Origin: Bacillota bacterium
GTDB lineage: Bacteria > Bacillota > Clostridia > Oscillospirales > Oscillospiraceae
Assembly: GCA_023386265.1 (NCBI GenBank)
Contig: JAEWKA010000003.1
Location: 1-45,921 of the forward strand
DNA: 45,921 nt
Direction: 5' to 3'
Shown: positions 15,798-23,082 of the stretch, piece by piece
Position numbering within the stretch: the stretch's first letter is position 1
How the letters are laid out: every line of letters starts with the position of its first letter
Notes under the pieces: model-generated
What the model was told of the DNA's origin: nothing
Database searches by the model: none
What the model saw: only the letters and a program-made list of their open reading frames with translations
Program-made: the position numbers and the translations under genes

Positions 15798-16289
15798 ATG
15801 TTTCGAAAAATGCGGAGATTCAAGCAGGAGCTGTCGCACGAAGACACAGCGAAAATCTTTGAAAGCGGCTCACATGGCGTGCTCGCTGTTTCAGGCGACG
15901 AAGGTTACCCCTACGCCGTTCCGATGAGCTACGTTTACACGGACGGAAAGCTGTATTTCCACGGCGCGAAGCAGGGGCACAAGCTGGACACACTGCAAAA
16001 CAGCGCAAAGGCTTCCTTCTGCGTCGTCGCGCAGGACAGGGTTGTTCCCGAAACCTTCACGACCATTTTCTCGAGCGCAATCGCTTTCGGACAGTTGCAT
16101 ATTATTGAGCACGACGTTGAAAAGCGCGGGGCGCTTCGACTGTTTTCTCATAAATATTTCTCTGTCAACGGTGAAGCGAAAAACGAAGAGGAAATCGAAG
16201 CAGATTGGAGCCGCGTGTGCGTTATTGCTCTTGAAATTGAGCACATGACCGGCAAGGCCTCTATGGACATTATTAACTCGAAGAAATAA
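15798..16289 (+). CDS. Pyridoxamine 5'-phosphate oxidase-like flavoprotein (NimA-like)
   Basis: A 163-residue split-barrel protein of the PNPOx-like/NimA group. Family segments include GVLAVSGDEGYPYAVPMSYV near residues 27-46, LYFHGAKQGHKLD near 54-66 and FCVVAQDRVVP near 74-84. These match proteins that bind FMN or haem and include nitroimidazole-resistance reductases. The ATG has GAGGG upstream. It is a single gene ending in a perfect 22-bp hairpin shared with znuA. General flavin-dependent reductase is the safe call; the substrate is unknown. Confidence 0.87.
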   Translation: MFRKMRRFKQELSHEDTAKIFESGSHGVLAVSGDEGYPYAVPMSYVYTDGKLYFHGAKQGHKLDTLQNSAKASFCVVAQDRVVPETFTTIFSSAIAFGQLHIIEHDVEKRGALRLFSHKYFSVNGEAKNEEEIEADWSRVCVIALEIEHMTGKASMDIINSKK

Positions 16290-16332
16290 TAGTAAGAGCG
16301 TCATCACTCGGATGACGCTCTTACTATTATTT
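16284..16332. terminator. Perfect 22-bp bidirectional hairpin
   Basis: The arms at 16284-16305 and 16311-16332 are perfectly complementary, with a 5-nt loop (ACTCG). The outer stem is A/T-rich, giving U-runs on both strands. The TAA stop codons of both convergent genes lie inside the stem. Confidence 0.85.
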
Positions 16333-17232
16333 CAAGCTTTCAAATATCTTGCTCAAATTGCTTTCCATGCGTTCGAGGTAGCTCATGTTGTCTTCGGCGC
16401 TTTCAATTGTATAAATAGTTTCAACCCTCGCGCCGACCTCGCTTGCCAAAGTTGCGGAAACCTCGGGGCTTGCCATTTCCTCGGCGAAGACTGTCGTTAC
16501 TCCCGACTCATTGCAGTAATTCACAAGCTCGGTTAGCTGCTGCGCGCTCGGCTCGCCCTCTGCGAAAACATCCTCCACGCTCTTCTGAGTCAGCCCAAAA
16601 TCACGGCACAGGTAGCCGAACGCCGCGTGCCCCGTGACGAAGGTCATATTAGATAACGTGCCGAACTTTTCGGCATATTCATTGTATAGACTCTCGAGCT
16701 TTGAGGTATAGTCCGTGCAGTTAGCTTCATAATAATCCTTATTTGTGGGGTCAACCTTGACGAGCGCGTCCTTGATGCTCACGACCTCGGTTTCGGCGCA
16801 TTTGAGAGAAAGCCAGATGTGTGGGTCATACTGTCCGTGCTCGGAGATTTCTTCCTCATCGACATTAGTGATTGGCGTTACGTCCTTTGATGCATCGACC
16901 ACGATTAGCGACTTGTTATTAACTGCCGCAATCGTATCTTCCACCCAAGATTCCATGCCAAGTCCGTTATATACAAAAACCTGCGCGCTGCTTAGACCGA
17001 CGAGATCCTGAGCCTTTGGCTCAAAATCGTGCGGCTCCGTTCCGACGGGAATTATCGTGGATACCTCCACCTCATCTCCTCCGACAGCCTCCACAAATTC
17101 GCTCAGTGCGTCGAAGGTTACTGAAACCTTCACTTTCTCTGACGCTTGATCGGTCGTTTTTTTACTGCTACATGAGGTAAGGCTGAGTATCGACGCAAGG
17201 CACAGGATAAAAATTGCTATTTTTTTAAACAT
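16327..17232 (-). CDS. znuA: Zinc ABC transporter substrate-binding lipoprotein
   Basis: A 301-residue cluster A-I metal-binding lipoprotein. The signal peptide ends in the lipobox LTSC with C21. Metal ligands expected for ZnuA/AdcA/TroA appear as histidines in GTEPHDFEP, DPHIWL and TGHAAFGYL, with an acidic ligand in a late loop. The His-rich loop of some ZnuA proteins is short (EEISEHGQYDPH). The ATG at 17232 follows CGGAGG; the longer frame to 17316 crosses the control region. It diverges from znuC-znuB-zur around a Fur-family box, which supports zinc rather than manganese, though specificity is inferred from that context. Confidence 0.9.
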   Translation of the reverse strand: MFKKIAIFILCLASILSLTSCSSKKTTDQASEKVKVSVTFDALSEFVEAVGGDEVEVSTIIPVGTEPHDFEPKAQDLVGLSSAQVFVYNGLGMESWVEDTIAAVNNKSLIVVDASKDVTPITNVDEEEISEHGQYDPHIWLSLKCAETEVVSIKDALVKVDPTNKDYYEANCTDYTSKLESLYNEYAEKFGTLSNMTFVTGHAAFGYLCRDFGLTQKSVEDVFAEGEPSAQQLTELVNYCNESGVTTVFAEEMASPEVSATLASEVGARVETIYTIESAEDNMSYLERMESNLSKIFESLK

Positions 17233-17256
17233 TTTTTCGGTCCTCCGAATTTCTAC

Positions 17257-17284
17257 TTGCAAATGATTCGCATTCGCGTATAAT
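17257..17284 (+). promoter_or_regulatory. Promoter of znuC-znuB-zur
   Basis: -35 TTGCAA (17257-17262), 16-bp spacer and consensus -10 TATAAT (17279-17284). The Zur box lies inside it. Confidence 0.6.
17258..17272. promoter_or_regulatory. Fur-family (Zur) box
   Basis: TGCAAATGATTCGCA is a 7-1-7 palindrome with only one imperfect pair. It lies between divergent znuA and znuC. It overlaps the -35 region of the plus-strand promoter and lies just downstream of the minus-strand start point, so one bound dimer could repress both directions. Confidence 0.65.
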
Positions 17285-17286
17285 AG

Positions 17287-17316
17287 ATGATAGCCTGACA
17301 GATGCGGATTTGTCAA
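17287..17316 (-). promoter_or_regulatory. Promoter of znuA
   Basis: Minus strand: consensus -35 TTGACA (17316-17311), 18-bp spacer, -10 TATCAT (17292-17287). The start point is predicted near 17280, just upstream of the Zur box. Confidence 0.6.
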
Positions 17317-17357
17317 GCAAAAGGGATAATTCTCGGAAAAGAAAACGGTGAAATTCT

Positions 17358-18026
17358 ATGATAAAGGCGGAAAACCTTAGTTTTTCCTATAGCGGCTCAG
17401 GCCCATTCATACTGAACGGACTGGAGCTTGATATAAAAGATGGCGAATATGTTTCGATTGTCGGCGACAACGGCTGCGGAAAATCAACACTTCTGAAGCT
17501 GATTTTACGGTTTATCAGGCCGACGCGTGGCAGCATCGTGTCCTCTGCCCGCAAAACCGGCTATGTGCCGCAAAAGAGTGACGGGACGAATTCGGGCTTT
17601 CCCATAACGGTCTGGGAAATGCTGAATTCCTACAGTAAACTTCTGAAAATCAAGGACAAGTCAGTTGTCTCGGAGAGCCTTCGGCAGGTCGGTCTTTCGG
17701 AGCATTCACGGTCTCTCATGGGTAACCTTTCTGGCGGACAGGCGCAGAAGGCGCTCATTGCACGGGCGCTGATGGGAAGCCCCGACCTTCTCATACTCGA
17801 CGAACCCTCCGCTGGAGTCGATATTGACAGCCAAAGGGAAATCTACGCGTTCCTGAAAAAGCTGAACCATGAGCACGGCATGACTATTGTTTCGGTCGAG
17901 CACAATCTTGACGCCGCAATTTCAAACTCGACAGCGATCTTCCACCTTCACGGCGGACATGGACATTTCTGCACGCCGGAGAAATACTCCGCTGAGTACT
18001 TGGGAAAGGACGACCGCCATGCTTAG
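17358..18026 (+). CDS. znuC: Zinc ABC transporter ATP-binding protein
   Basis: A 222-residue single-domain ATPase of the metal (ABC-3) importer family. Walker A GDNGCGKST at 36-44, signature LSGGQAQK, Walker B LLILDEPSAGVD, then the H-loop in VSVEHNLD. A histidine-rich C-terminal patch (HLHGGHGHF) could bind metal and is seen in some ZnuC proteins. Only a weak ribosome binding site precedes the ATG. Its last 8 bp overlap the start of the permease gene, showing translational coupling. It works with ZnuA and ZnuB to import zinc. Confidence 0.91.
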   Translation: MIKAENLSFSYSGSGPFILNGLELDIKDGEYVSIVGDNGCGKSTLLKLILRFIRPTRGSIVSSARKTGYVPQKSDGTNSGFPITVWEMLNSYSKLLKIKDKSVVSESLRQVGLSEHSRSLMGNLSGGQAQKALIARALMGSPDLLILDEPSAGVDIDSQREIYAFLKKLNHEHGMTIVSVEHNLDAAISNSTAIFHLHGGHGHFCTPEKYSAEYLGKDDRHA

Positions 18027-18834
18027 TTACGGTTTCATGCAAAACGCGTTTTTCGTTTCGCTCTTCATATCGATTTTGTGTCCGTGCATCGGCGTTTTTC
18101 TCGTCCTGCGGCGCTACTCCATGATTGGCGACACGCTTGCTCACTCCTCCCTGGCAGGAATCACAATCGGACTTCTCTGCAACCAGAGCCCGGTGCTTGG
18201 CGCGTTTATCTTCACGTCCATATGCGGCGCGCTCATCGAATATCTGCGCAAGTATTTCAAAAAATACACAGACCTGATACTCACGATTGTTCTCGCGCTG
18301 AGCGTCGGAACAGCAATAACCATAATCAGCTCCGGCAAGCTCCACACAAGTGCCGATTCCTTCATGTTCGGTAGCATCCTGACGGTTACAAAAACGGATA
18401 TGATAATGGTCGCGGTTCTGAGCGTCATATCTGTTCTTACGCTTGTATTCCTCTATCATCAAATGGTCTACATCGCCTATGACGAGGAGGCGGCAAGAGT
18501 CGCCGGTGTCAAAGCGGGACTGATTAACTACGTTTTCTTCGTACTCGTCGCCTCCGCAATTTCAGTTTCGATAAGGATTGTCGGCGTGTTGGTGCTCAGC
18601 TCGATGATCGCGCTGCCCGTTGCGACAGCTCTCCAGCTTGAAAAAGGCTTCAAAACGACGCTCTTATTCTCCATAGTTTTCAGCATGATTGACATTATGT
18701 CAGGGCTTGTCATTTCGTACTATCTGAACGTCGCGCCTGGCGGCTTCACAGCTCTGGTGTCGGTTTTCGTGCTTATCGTCGTAATGGCGGGAAAAAAGAT
18801 ATTTTACACCGCAAAAGCCGCTTCAAAAGCTTAA
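18019..18834 (+). CDS. znuB: Zinc ABC transporter permease
   Basis: A 271-residue ABC-3 family permease with about eight or nine hydrophobic helices. The N-terminal segment ILCPCIGVFLVLRRYSMIGD and the DTLAHSSLAG block are typical of ZnuB/MntB/TroC permeases. I chose the ATG at 18019, which overlaps the znuC stop by 8 bp and follows GGAAAGG; the frame extends 44 codons upstream inside znuC, and that part has no homology. It forms the membrane channel for zinc. Confidence 0.91.
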   Translation: MLSYGFMQNAFFVSLFISILCPCIGVFLVLRRYSMIGDTLAHSSLAGITIGLLCNQSPVLGAFIFTSICGALIEYLRKYFKKYTDLILTIVLALSVGTAITIISSGKLHTSADSFMFGSILTVTKTDMIMVAVLSVISVLTLVFLYHQMVYIAYDEEAARVAGVKAGLINYVFFVLVASAISVSIRIVGVLVLSSMIALPVATALQLEKGFKTTLLFSIVFSMIDIMSGLVISYYLNVAPGGFTALVSVFVLIVVMAGKKIFYTAKAASKA

Positions 18835-18870
18835 TCGTTATCACTCATAAAAATCGAGAGGTGATTTAAG

Positions 18871-19299
18871 TTGAAAGAGAAGGAGTCCGGATGGCCCGCA
18901 GGGATTAAAAAAACCAAACAGAGAAAATGCGTACTTGACGTCCTCGAGCATGCGGAAGCGCCTTTGAGTGCATCCGACATATTCAACAAAGCAAGGAACG
19001 AGGACTCGTCCTGCTGGCTTTCAACTGTATACAGGATACTCGATTATTTTGTGAGCGAGGGGCTTGCTGTAAAAACCGCCGTCATGGATAGCAGTATGGC
19101 TCTTTATGAACTCAACCGCAACAAGCACAGGCACTATGCGGTCTGCGTAAACTGCCACAAGGTCGTTGAGCTTGTAAACTGCCCTATGGAGAAATTTGAG
19201 CCCGAAATCGCGGAAAATGATTTCCGCGTAGTTGGACACAGGGTTGAAATGTACGGCTACTGTAAAGACTGTGACAGAAAAATGTCCGGAATACATTGA
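18871..19299 (+). CDS. zur: Fur-family regulator, probable zinc uptake regulator
   Basis: A 142-residue Fur-superfamily repressor. The winged helix includes STVYR at 51-55, the DNA-recognition segment of Fur proteins. Two CxxC pairs (C92/C95 and C131/C134) form the structural zinc site. The start codon is TTG, set by GAGAGGTG 7 bp upstream. It is the last gene after znuCB, and the divergent znuA/znuC region carries a Fur-type box, so Zur is the most likely member; PerR or Fur cannot be excluded by sequence alone. It would repress the cluster when zinc is plentiful. Confidence 0.88.
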   Translation: MKEKESGWPAGIKKTKQRKCVLDVLEHAEAPLSASDIFNKARNEDSSCWLSTVYRILDYFVSEGLAVKTAVMDSSMALYELNRNKHRHYAVCVNCHKVVELVNCPMEKFEPEIAENDFRVVGHRVEMYGYCKDCDRKMSGIH

Positions 19300-19304
19300 T
19301 AATC

Positions 19305-19320
19305 TAATTGCCGGCAATTA
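19305..19320. repeat. 16-bp perfect palindrome after zur
   Basis: TAATTGCCGGCAATTA begins 6 bp after the zur stop codon and ends inside the -35 element of the forespore-type promoter. It could be an operator or a short terminator stem. Confidence 0.5.
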
Positions 19321-19347
19321 ATAAAGCTCTTGCTCCAAGGCATACTA
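19319..19347 (+). promoter_or_regulatory. SigG/SigF-type forespore promoter
   Basis: TAATA (19319-19323), 15 bp, GG, then CATACTA (19341-19347). This matches the forespore consensus GNATR-N15-GG-CATNNTA at every key base except the first. It lies 29 bp upstream of the DUF3888 gene start. Confidence 0.55.
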
Positions 19348-19375
19348 GATAAAAGTTTGCTTTGGAGGTCGGAGC

Positions 19376-19816
19376 ATGAAAAAACTAATTGTTGTGGTCA
19401 TTGTCTTATCGATGCTGGCGGGTTTCATACCCGTTCAGGCAATCTCAGCCGACTCTCCGGCTGATAATCAGAGTGACGACACATATCGGAGGCTCTCCTT
19501 AACACTCCTATCTCCGTATGTTGATAAGGCTATCGATGACTTTTACGACGAATATTTGACGTATTTGCCACTTGAGGATACGTGGGATTATAGAGTTCTG
19601 AGCATAAGAGCTCCGCAGCCTGGTGATTATTTCTACACGGTTATACTTGAAGTGCTGCCTTATGTCGGTCCACATCTGACAGTTGGACGAGATCGAATCA
19701 CGCTAAAAATTGATAACAGAGGAAACGTCGTGCTCGAAAAATTTGAGCACCTCGAGAGCCATGAGCTACCTCCCCACTATCAAAACATGATAAAAAAGAA
19801 GCTTCCGAGCAACTGA
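19376..19816 (+). CDS. Secreted DUF3888-like protein
   Basis: A 146-residue protein with a cleavable signal peptide (MKKLIVVVIVLSMLAGFIPV, cut near residue 22-25). The mature core has the DUF3888 pattern: LSPYVDKAIDDFYDEY, then a beta-rich segment (FYTVILEVLPYVGPHLTVGR) and the ITLKIDNRGNVVLEKFEH end. This Firmicute family has no biochemical function that I know of. It is a single gene with a good ribosome binding site (TTTGGAGG), a forespore-type promoter and its own terminator. I infer expression in the developing spore and export into the intermembrane space. Confidence 0.72.
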   Translation: MKKLIVVVIVLSMLAGFIPVQAISADSPADNQSDDTYRRLSLTLLSPYVDKAIDDFYDEYLTYLPLEDTWDYRVLSIRAPQPGDYFYTVILEVLPYVGPHLTVGRDRITLKIDNRGNVVLEKFEHLESHELPPHYQNMIKKKLPSN

Positions 19817-19843
19817 TTTTCCAAGCATCTGAAAAATAATACC

Positions 19844-19880
19844 AAAGGGGTACCATTCAAGTGAATGATGCCCCTTTTTA
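19844..19880. terminator. Terminator between convergent genes
   Basis: AAAGGGGTACCATTCA pairs with TGAATGATGCCCCTTT (one mismatch, 2-nt loop plus flank), followed by T5 on the plus strand and preceded by an A-run that serves the minus strand. Confidence 0.8.
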
Positions 19881-19898
19881 TATCAAGAAAACCTCCGC

Positions 19899-20315
19899 TT
19901 ACGCATCGGCTCTCCGTACTTTTGCTGAACCGATGAAATATATCACAAGCCCGACTGCCAAGAGAGCCGTGCCGGCCGCCCAATAGACCGTCATATAGAC
20001 CGAAGTGGTGCCATAAATATCTAGAACACCTTTTGCAAAGCTTCCGACTGTGAGCGTCGCAATACCCGAATTATACAGTCTTGATGCAGACCTTGAGGGG
20101 CAGGGTATATGCGGGGTAAGACCCAGAATTGCGTAAGGCAGGACGCCTCCGGTGAATGGGAACATGAACAAATACACCATGTAGTTTGAATACACGCCGT
20201 AACTGAAATGCTCATAGACCGCGCTGAAGAGTCCGCAGAAAAGCGTTATGCATAAAAATATCAGTGAATATCTGCGCATTTGCTTTTTATCCTGACTAAT
20301 ATGCGATGCAGACAA
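19899..20315 (-). CDS. Small polytopic membrane protein
   Basis: A 138-residue protein with four likely membrane helices: about 16-35, 46-68, 80-100 and 108-129. The start is a TTG at 20315 inside the end of the glycosidase gene (20-bp overlap), with AAAGGAG about 11 bp upstream. A later ATG (residue 13, 20279) is the alternative. I do not recognise a family. Its overlap with the phosphodiester glycosidase and proximity to the GT2/GtrA fusion suggest a shared role in envelope glycan metabolism. Confidence 0.72.
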   Translation of the reverse strand: MSASHISQDKKQMRRYSLIFLCITLFCGLFSAVYEHFSYGVYSNYMVYLFMFPFTGGVLPYAILGLTPHIPCPSRSASRLYNSGIATLTVGSFAKGVLDIYGTTSVYMTVYWAAGTALLAVGLVIYFIGSAKVRRADA

Positions 20316-21222
20316 TGTCGCTCACGCTCCTTTCGGTAATCTGTTTGCCGTTGGTTGTCGGGTTATTGATGACCGTACCGTTAAACACCATCGTGGATGA
20401 ACCACCGCCATCAAGGTTATACGCGTTCGTGACCCCGAGCCCCTGCATGAAACTCGCAAGCTCCGAGAGAGAGAGTCCCTCAGACTCACTGGTACGTACG
20501 TCAGATACCACAAGTACATAATGCAGGTCAGAAATCTGTCCTATAGCGGTACGGGGGTTCGAGGCTTTGGCTTTATCAACTTCCTCGTTAGCCGTGACGG
20601 AGACTTCTCCATTCTCGACTAGTCCCGGCCCGAAGGAGAGCACCTGCACCGCGCCTTTTTCGAGCAGTTCTTCAGCGGTGACAGATCCCTCGGTTACGAT
20701 ATCGAATGAGCCGTCCTCGTATATTACCAAATCCTCTTGGGAGGAATCAGACTCCGTTTCTCTGTAAATCTTGCCGTTACGGATTACATAGCCGCTGTTC
20801 TGCGCTCCGTAATAGTCGCCGTTTATGGCCAGAATCGCGCCGCTTTCTTCAGCTATGACTGAAGTTTTCTCAGTGAGGTTTTTCCCGAAGGTGGCGTCGG
20901 CAAAGGCTGTTTTTAAATAGTCTGCGCTGTTGAGCGTAAGGTCCGCGACATATATATTCGTGTCGTATTCGCGGTAGGTCGTTATAGTTATGCTGATGTT
21001 ATCGTCGCTGTACGAGTTCTCGGTAACAGCGGCTGTTGTGACAGCTGCGGAAGAACCCGACGACACCGTCGTCTTAGCGGCTTGTCCTGAACTGCTGCTA
21101 TCCGGCTCAGCCACATAGGCTCTAGGTATGATGAAAGTGTCGAGCATGACAAAAACCGTGAACAGGACGAGAAGCGTAGAGTATAGCCTTGTCCAAAGGG
21201 AGGACTTTTTTGTTCTTTTCAT
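20296..21222 (-). CDS. Phosphodiester glycosidase (NAGPA-domain) family protein
   Basis: A 308-residue protein with an N-terminal signal anchor (about 13-32), a low-complexity Ser/Thr/Ala linker (38-68) and an extracellular NAGPA domain. Diagnostic segments are AILAINGDYYG, NPRTAIGQI and the C-terminal NLDGGGSSTMVFNG. The family removes N-acetylglucosamine from phosphodiester linkages (the human enzyme uncovers mannose 6-phosphate); bacterial members act on envelope polymers or the spore envelope. GGAGG precedes the ATG. It starts 10 bp after the GT2/GtrA gene and overlaps the next membrane gene. Confidence 0.88.
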   Translation of the reverse strand: MKRTKKSSLWTRLYSTLLVLFTVFVMLDTFIIPRAYVAEPDSSSSGQAAKTTVSSGSSAAVTTAAVTENSYSDDNISITITTYREYDTNIYVADLTLNSADYLKTAFADATFGKNLTEKTSVIAEESGAILAINGDYYGAQNSGYVIRNGKIYRETESDSSQEDLVIYEDGSFDIVTEGSVTAEELLEKGAVQVLSFGPGLVENGEVSVTANEEVDKAKASNPRTAIGQISDLHYVLVVSDVRTSESEGLSLSELASFMQGLGVTNAYNLDGGGSSTMVFNGTVINNPTTNGKQITERSVSDIVCIAY

Positions 21223-21232
21223 TTTTCCTCCG

Positions 21233-22318
21233 TCAATTCGTTTTAACCATGCTCTGCAACCCCGAGCCTTTCGGTTTTTTTACGAAGATGAAAAACTTCT
21301 GCGCAAAAAAGCTCGTAGCAAAGAAGCTTATTTCTGTGATAGTTTTCGCCGCATATTCGTTTACATTAAGACCATTGACCATTAAGCTCAGAAGCAGGGT
21401 GTTCCCTGCAAGGATGCATGCCGCAAGTGTGAAATATTGCACCGCCGTCTTTGAAACGCACTCCTCGCTTTTGAAGACAAAGCGTCTGTTGAGGGTGTAG
21501 TTGACGGAGGAGCTCACTATCCTCGCTGTGATGTTTGAAAGCGGGATACTCACCGCGCCGTCGAGACCACCCGTTAAAGCAACCAAGAGAATATACAGCC
21601 CGTAATCTACCAGGAAGCCAGTCAAAGACGAAAAAGTAAACTTGATGATGTCTCGGTAGATAATGAAGGAATCCTTTAACGTTGAGAAATGTGAACCCGA
21701 ATTATTGTCAAAATAGATTGTGGCGATTTCGATCTCCCTCATAGGTACCTTACTCCTTGCACATTTGAGCAGGACGTTCATTTCGTATTCGTACCTATCT
21801 CCAGGCACCTTCAGCATAAAAGGTATTAGCGCGGCATCGAAGGCGCGAAGTCCGGTCTGCGTATCGCTTACATTCAGACCTGTAACTGTGCGGTAAACAA
21901 AGCGGGTCACTGCGTTTCCAAAACGGCTGCGCTTTGGCACTACGCCGCAGAAGCGGCGACAGCCGAGAATGAGGCTCCCCGTGTCGGAGAAGGCGGCTTC
22001 AGACACTCTAATTGCATCCGTAACACTGTGCTGACCGTCCGCGTCCAGAGTGACGACAACTGAGTTTTCGGGACAGTGCTTTTGTATATAGGATAGTCCG
22101 GTTTTGAGAGCTTCACCCTTACCTTTGTTCGTATCGTGTACCAAAACTTCTGCGAAACGCTTGGCCGCAGAAAATATACGTCTGTAGTTTTCGCCGCTTC
22201 CGTCGTCAACGAGAACGATGCGGAAGTGAGCGTCACTGAGCTGGACGACCAGATTTAGAAGTTCGTCCGCGGGCTCATATGCGGGTATGAGCGCAATCCT
22301 TGTCTGTCCCTTAAGCAT
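21233..22318 (-). CDS. Bifunctional GT2 glycosyltransferase / GtrA membrane protein
   Basis: A 361-residue fusion. Residues 1-220 are a GT2 glycosyltransferase (IPAYEPADEL, LVDDGSGENY, catalytic DADGQHS). Residues about 225-355 are a GtrA domain with four helices (FTSSLTGFLVDYGLYILLVA; later SVNYTLNRRFVF). Such fusions transfer a sugar to a polyprenyl-phosphate carrier and help move it across the membrane for polymer decoration. GGAGGG lies at ideal spacing. It is the first gene of a three-gene minus-strand operon with the glycosidase and the membrane protein. Sugar and acceptor are unknown. Confidence 0.9.
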   Translation of the reverse strand: MLKGQTRIALIPAYEPADELLNLVVQLSDAHFRIVLVDDGSGENYRRIFSAAKRFAEVLVHDTNKGKGEALKTGLSYIQKHCPENSVVVTLDADGQHSVTDAIRVSEAAFSDTGSLILGCRRFCGVVPKRSRFGNAVTRFVYRTVTGLNVSDTQTGLRAFDAALIPFMLKVPGDRYEYEMNVLLKCARSKVPMREIEIATIYFDNNSGSHFSTLKDSFIIYRDIIKFTFSSLTGFLVDYGLYILLVALTGGLDGAVSIPLSNITARIVSSSVNYTLNRRFVFKSEECVSKTAVQYFTLAACILAGNTLLLSLMVNGLNVNEYAAKTITEISFFATSFFAQKFFIFVKKPKGSGLQSMVKTN

Positions 22319-22449
22319 TTGAAGTCCCTCCTGTCTTTGTGGAGCGGTTAATGCCGATAAGCAATTAAGCTTTATGAGCCAATTAAAACGCCAAAACCTT
22401 AATTCAGCCTAAAAACATACGGGCTTTAAAAATAAAAATGGGTTAATAA

Positions 22450-22483
22450 AAAAGCTCCGGACTTTTGCTTGTCTGGAGCTTTT
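22450..22483. terminator. Hairpin terminator
   Basis: A 13-bp stem with one G-U pair (AAAAGCTCCGGAC with GTCTGGAGCTTTT), T-rich on the plus strand and A-rich on the other side, so it can work both ways. It lies upstream of the GT2/GtrA operon. Confidence 0.7.
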
Positions 22484-22539
22484 GAATTTAATTTATATGC
22501 TTAATGCAACAGGATTCGTGTTGGCGTCGCGCGCATGAT

Positions 22540-22594
22540 GCGACAAAAAAAGTTACGCCGGGCAGATATACTTTTTAGTATACTCGGCCCGGCG
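22540..22594 (-). terminator. Terminator of the spoIIE unit
   Basis: The stem CGCCGGGC (22556-22563) with GCCCGGCG (22587-22594), extended by an inner ATAC/GTAT pairing and a TTTTTA loop. On the minus strand it is followed by a seven-T run, so it ends the spoIIE and 140-residue gene transcript. Confidence 0.8.
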
Positions 22595-22656
22595 AACACA
22601 GTTAAAACAAATTTACTTCCTCACCACTTGGTCAGATTTTTTCTTATTGTCTCTTT

Positions 22657-23079
22657 TTACACCCCGCACAGGTGCAGCGTCAGCCAGGCGACACCGGCTG
22701 CAGCCGCACCTACCGCGACGAATACCGGCGCGGGGAGCTTTGACATGAAACTGTTGACTGTCTTTTTTCTAGTTACTGGTTTGTTTCTCCCCGAAACATA
22801 CGAATTCGCTACTCGCCGGGCCTCTTTCAGAACAGCCTCACTGCTTGCGCCTCTGCTCCTCAAAACGTCCTCACGTATCACGAATATTGCCTCCTCAAAA
22901 TACTTATCCGGCGATTTTACTACGATAACTCTGTGCGAAACACCTTTTACCACGTCAAATCCCCCTTGCGGCTCCATTTGTTCCCAGTTTAACCGCAGAA
23001 GGGATCGATTATTCAGCTTCGGCATCCCCGAGCTGTCAAAAAACCTTCTTTTCTTTTTTTGGCGTCTTTCCGCGTTCAT
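22657..23079 (-). CDS. Unknown tail-anchored protein downstream of spoIIE
   Basis: A 140-residue protein. It is very basic at the start (MNAERRQKKKRRFF) and has one hydrophobic segment at the extreme C-terminus (about 114-138, LPAPVFVAVGAAAAGVAWLT). The middle (RVIVVKSPDKYFEEAIFVIRED) looks like a small folded domain. I do not recognise the family. It starts 3 bp after the spoIIE stop, with GAGAGG as binding site, and the pair ends at a strong terminator. Co-transcription with spoIIE hints at a sporulation role; tail-anchoring is inferred from hydrophobicity. Confidence 0.75.
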   Translation of the reverse strand: MNAERRQKKKRRFFDSSGMPKLNNRSLLRLNWEQMEPQGGFDVVKGVSHRVIVVKSPDKYFEEAIFVIREDVLRSRGASSEAVLKEARRVANSYVSGRNKPVTRKKTVNSFMSKLPAPVFVAVGAAAAGVAWLTLHLCGV

Positions 23080-23082
23080 CGT

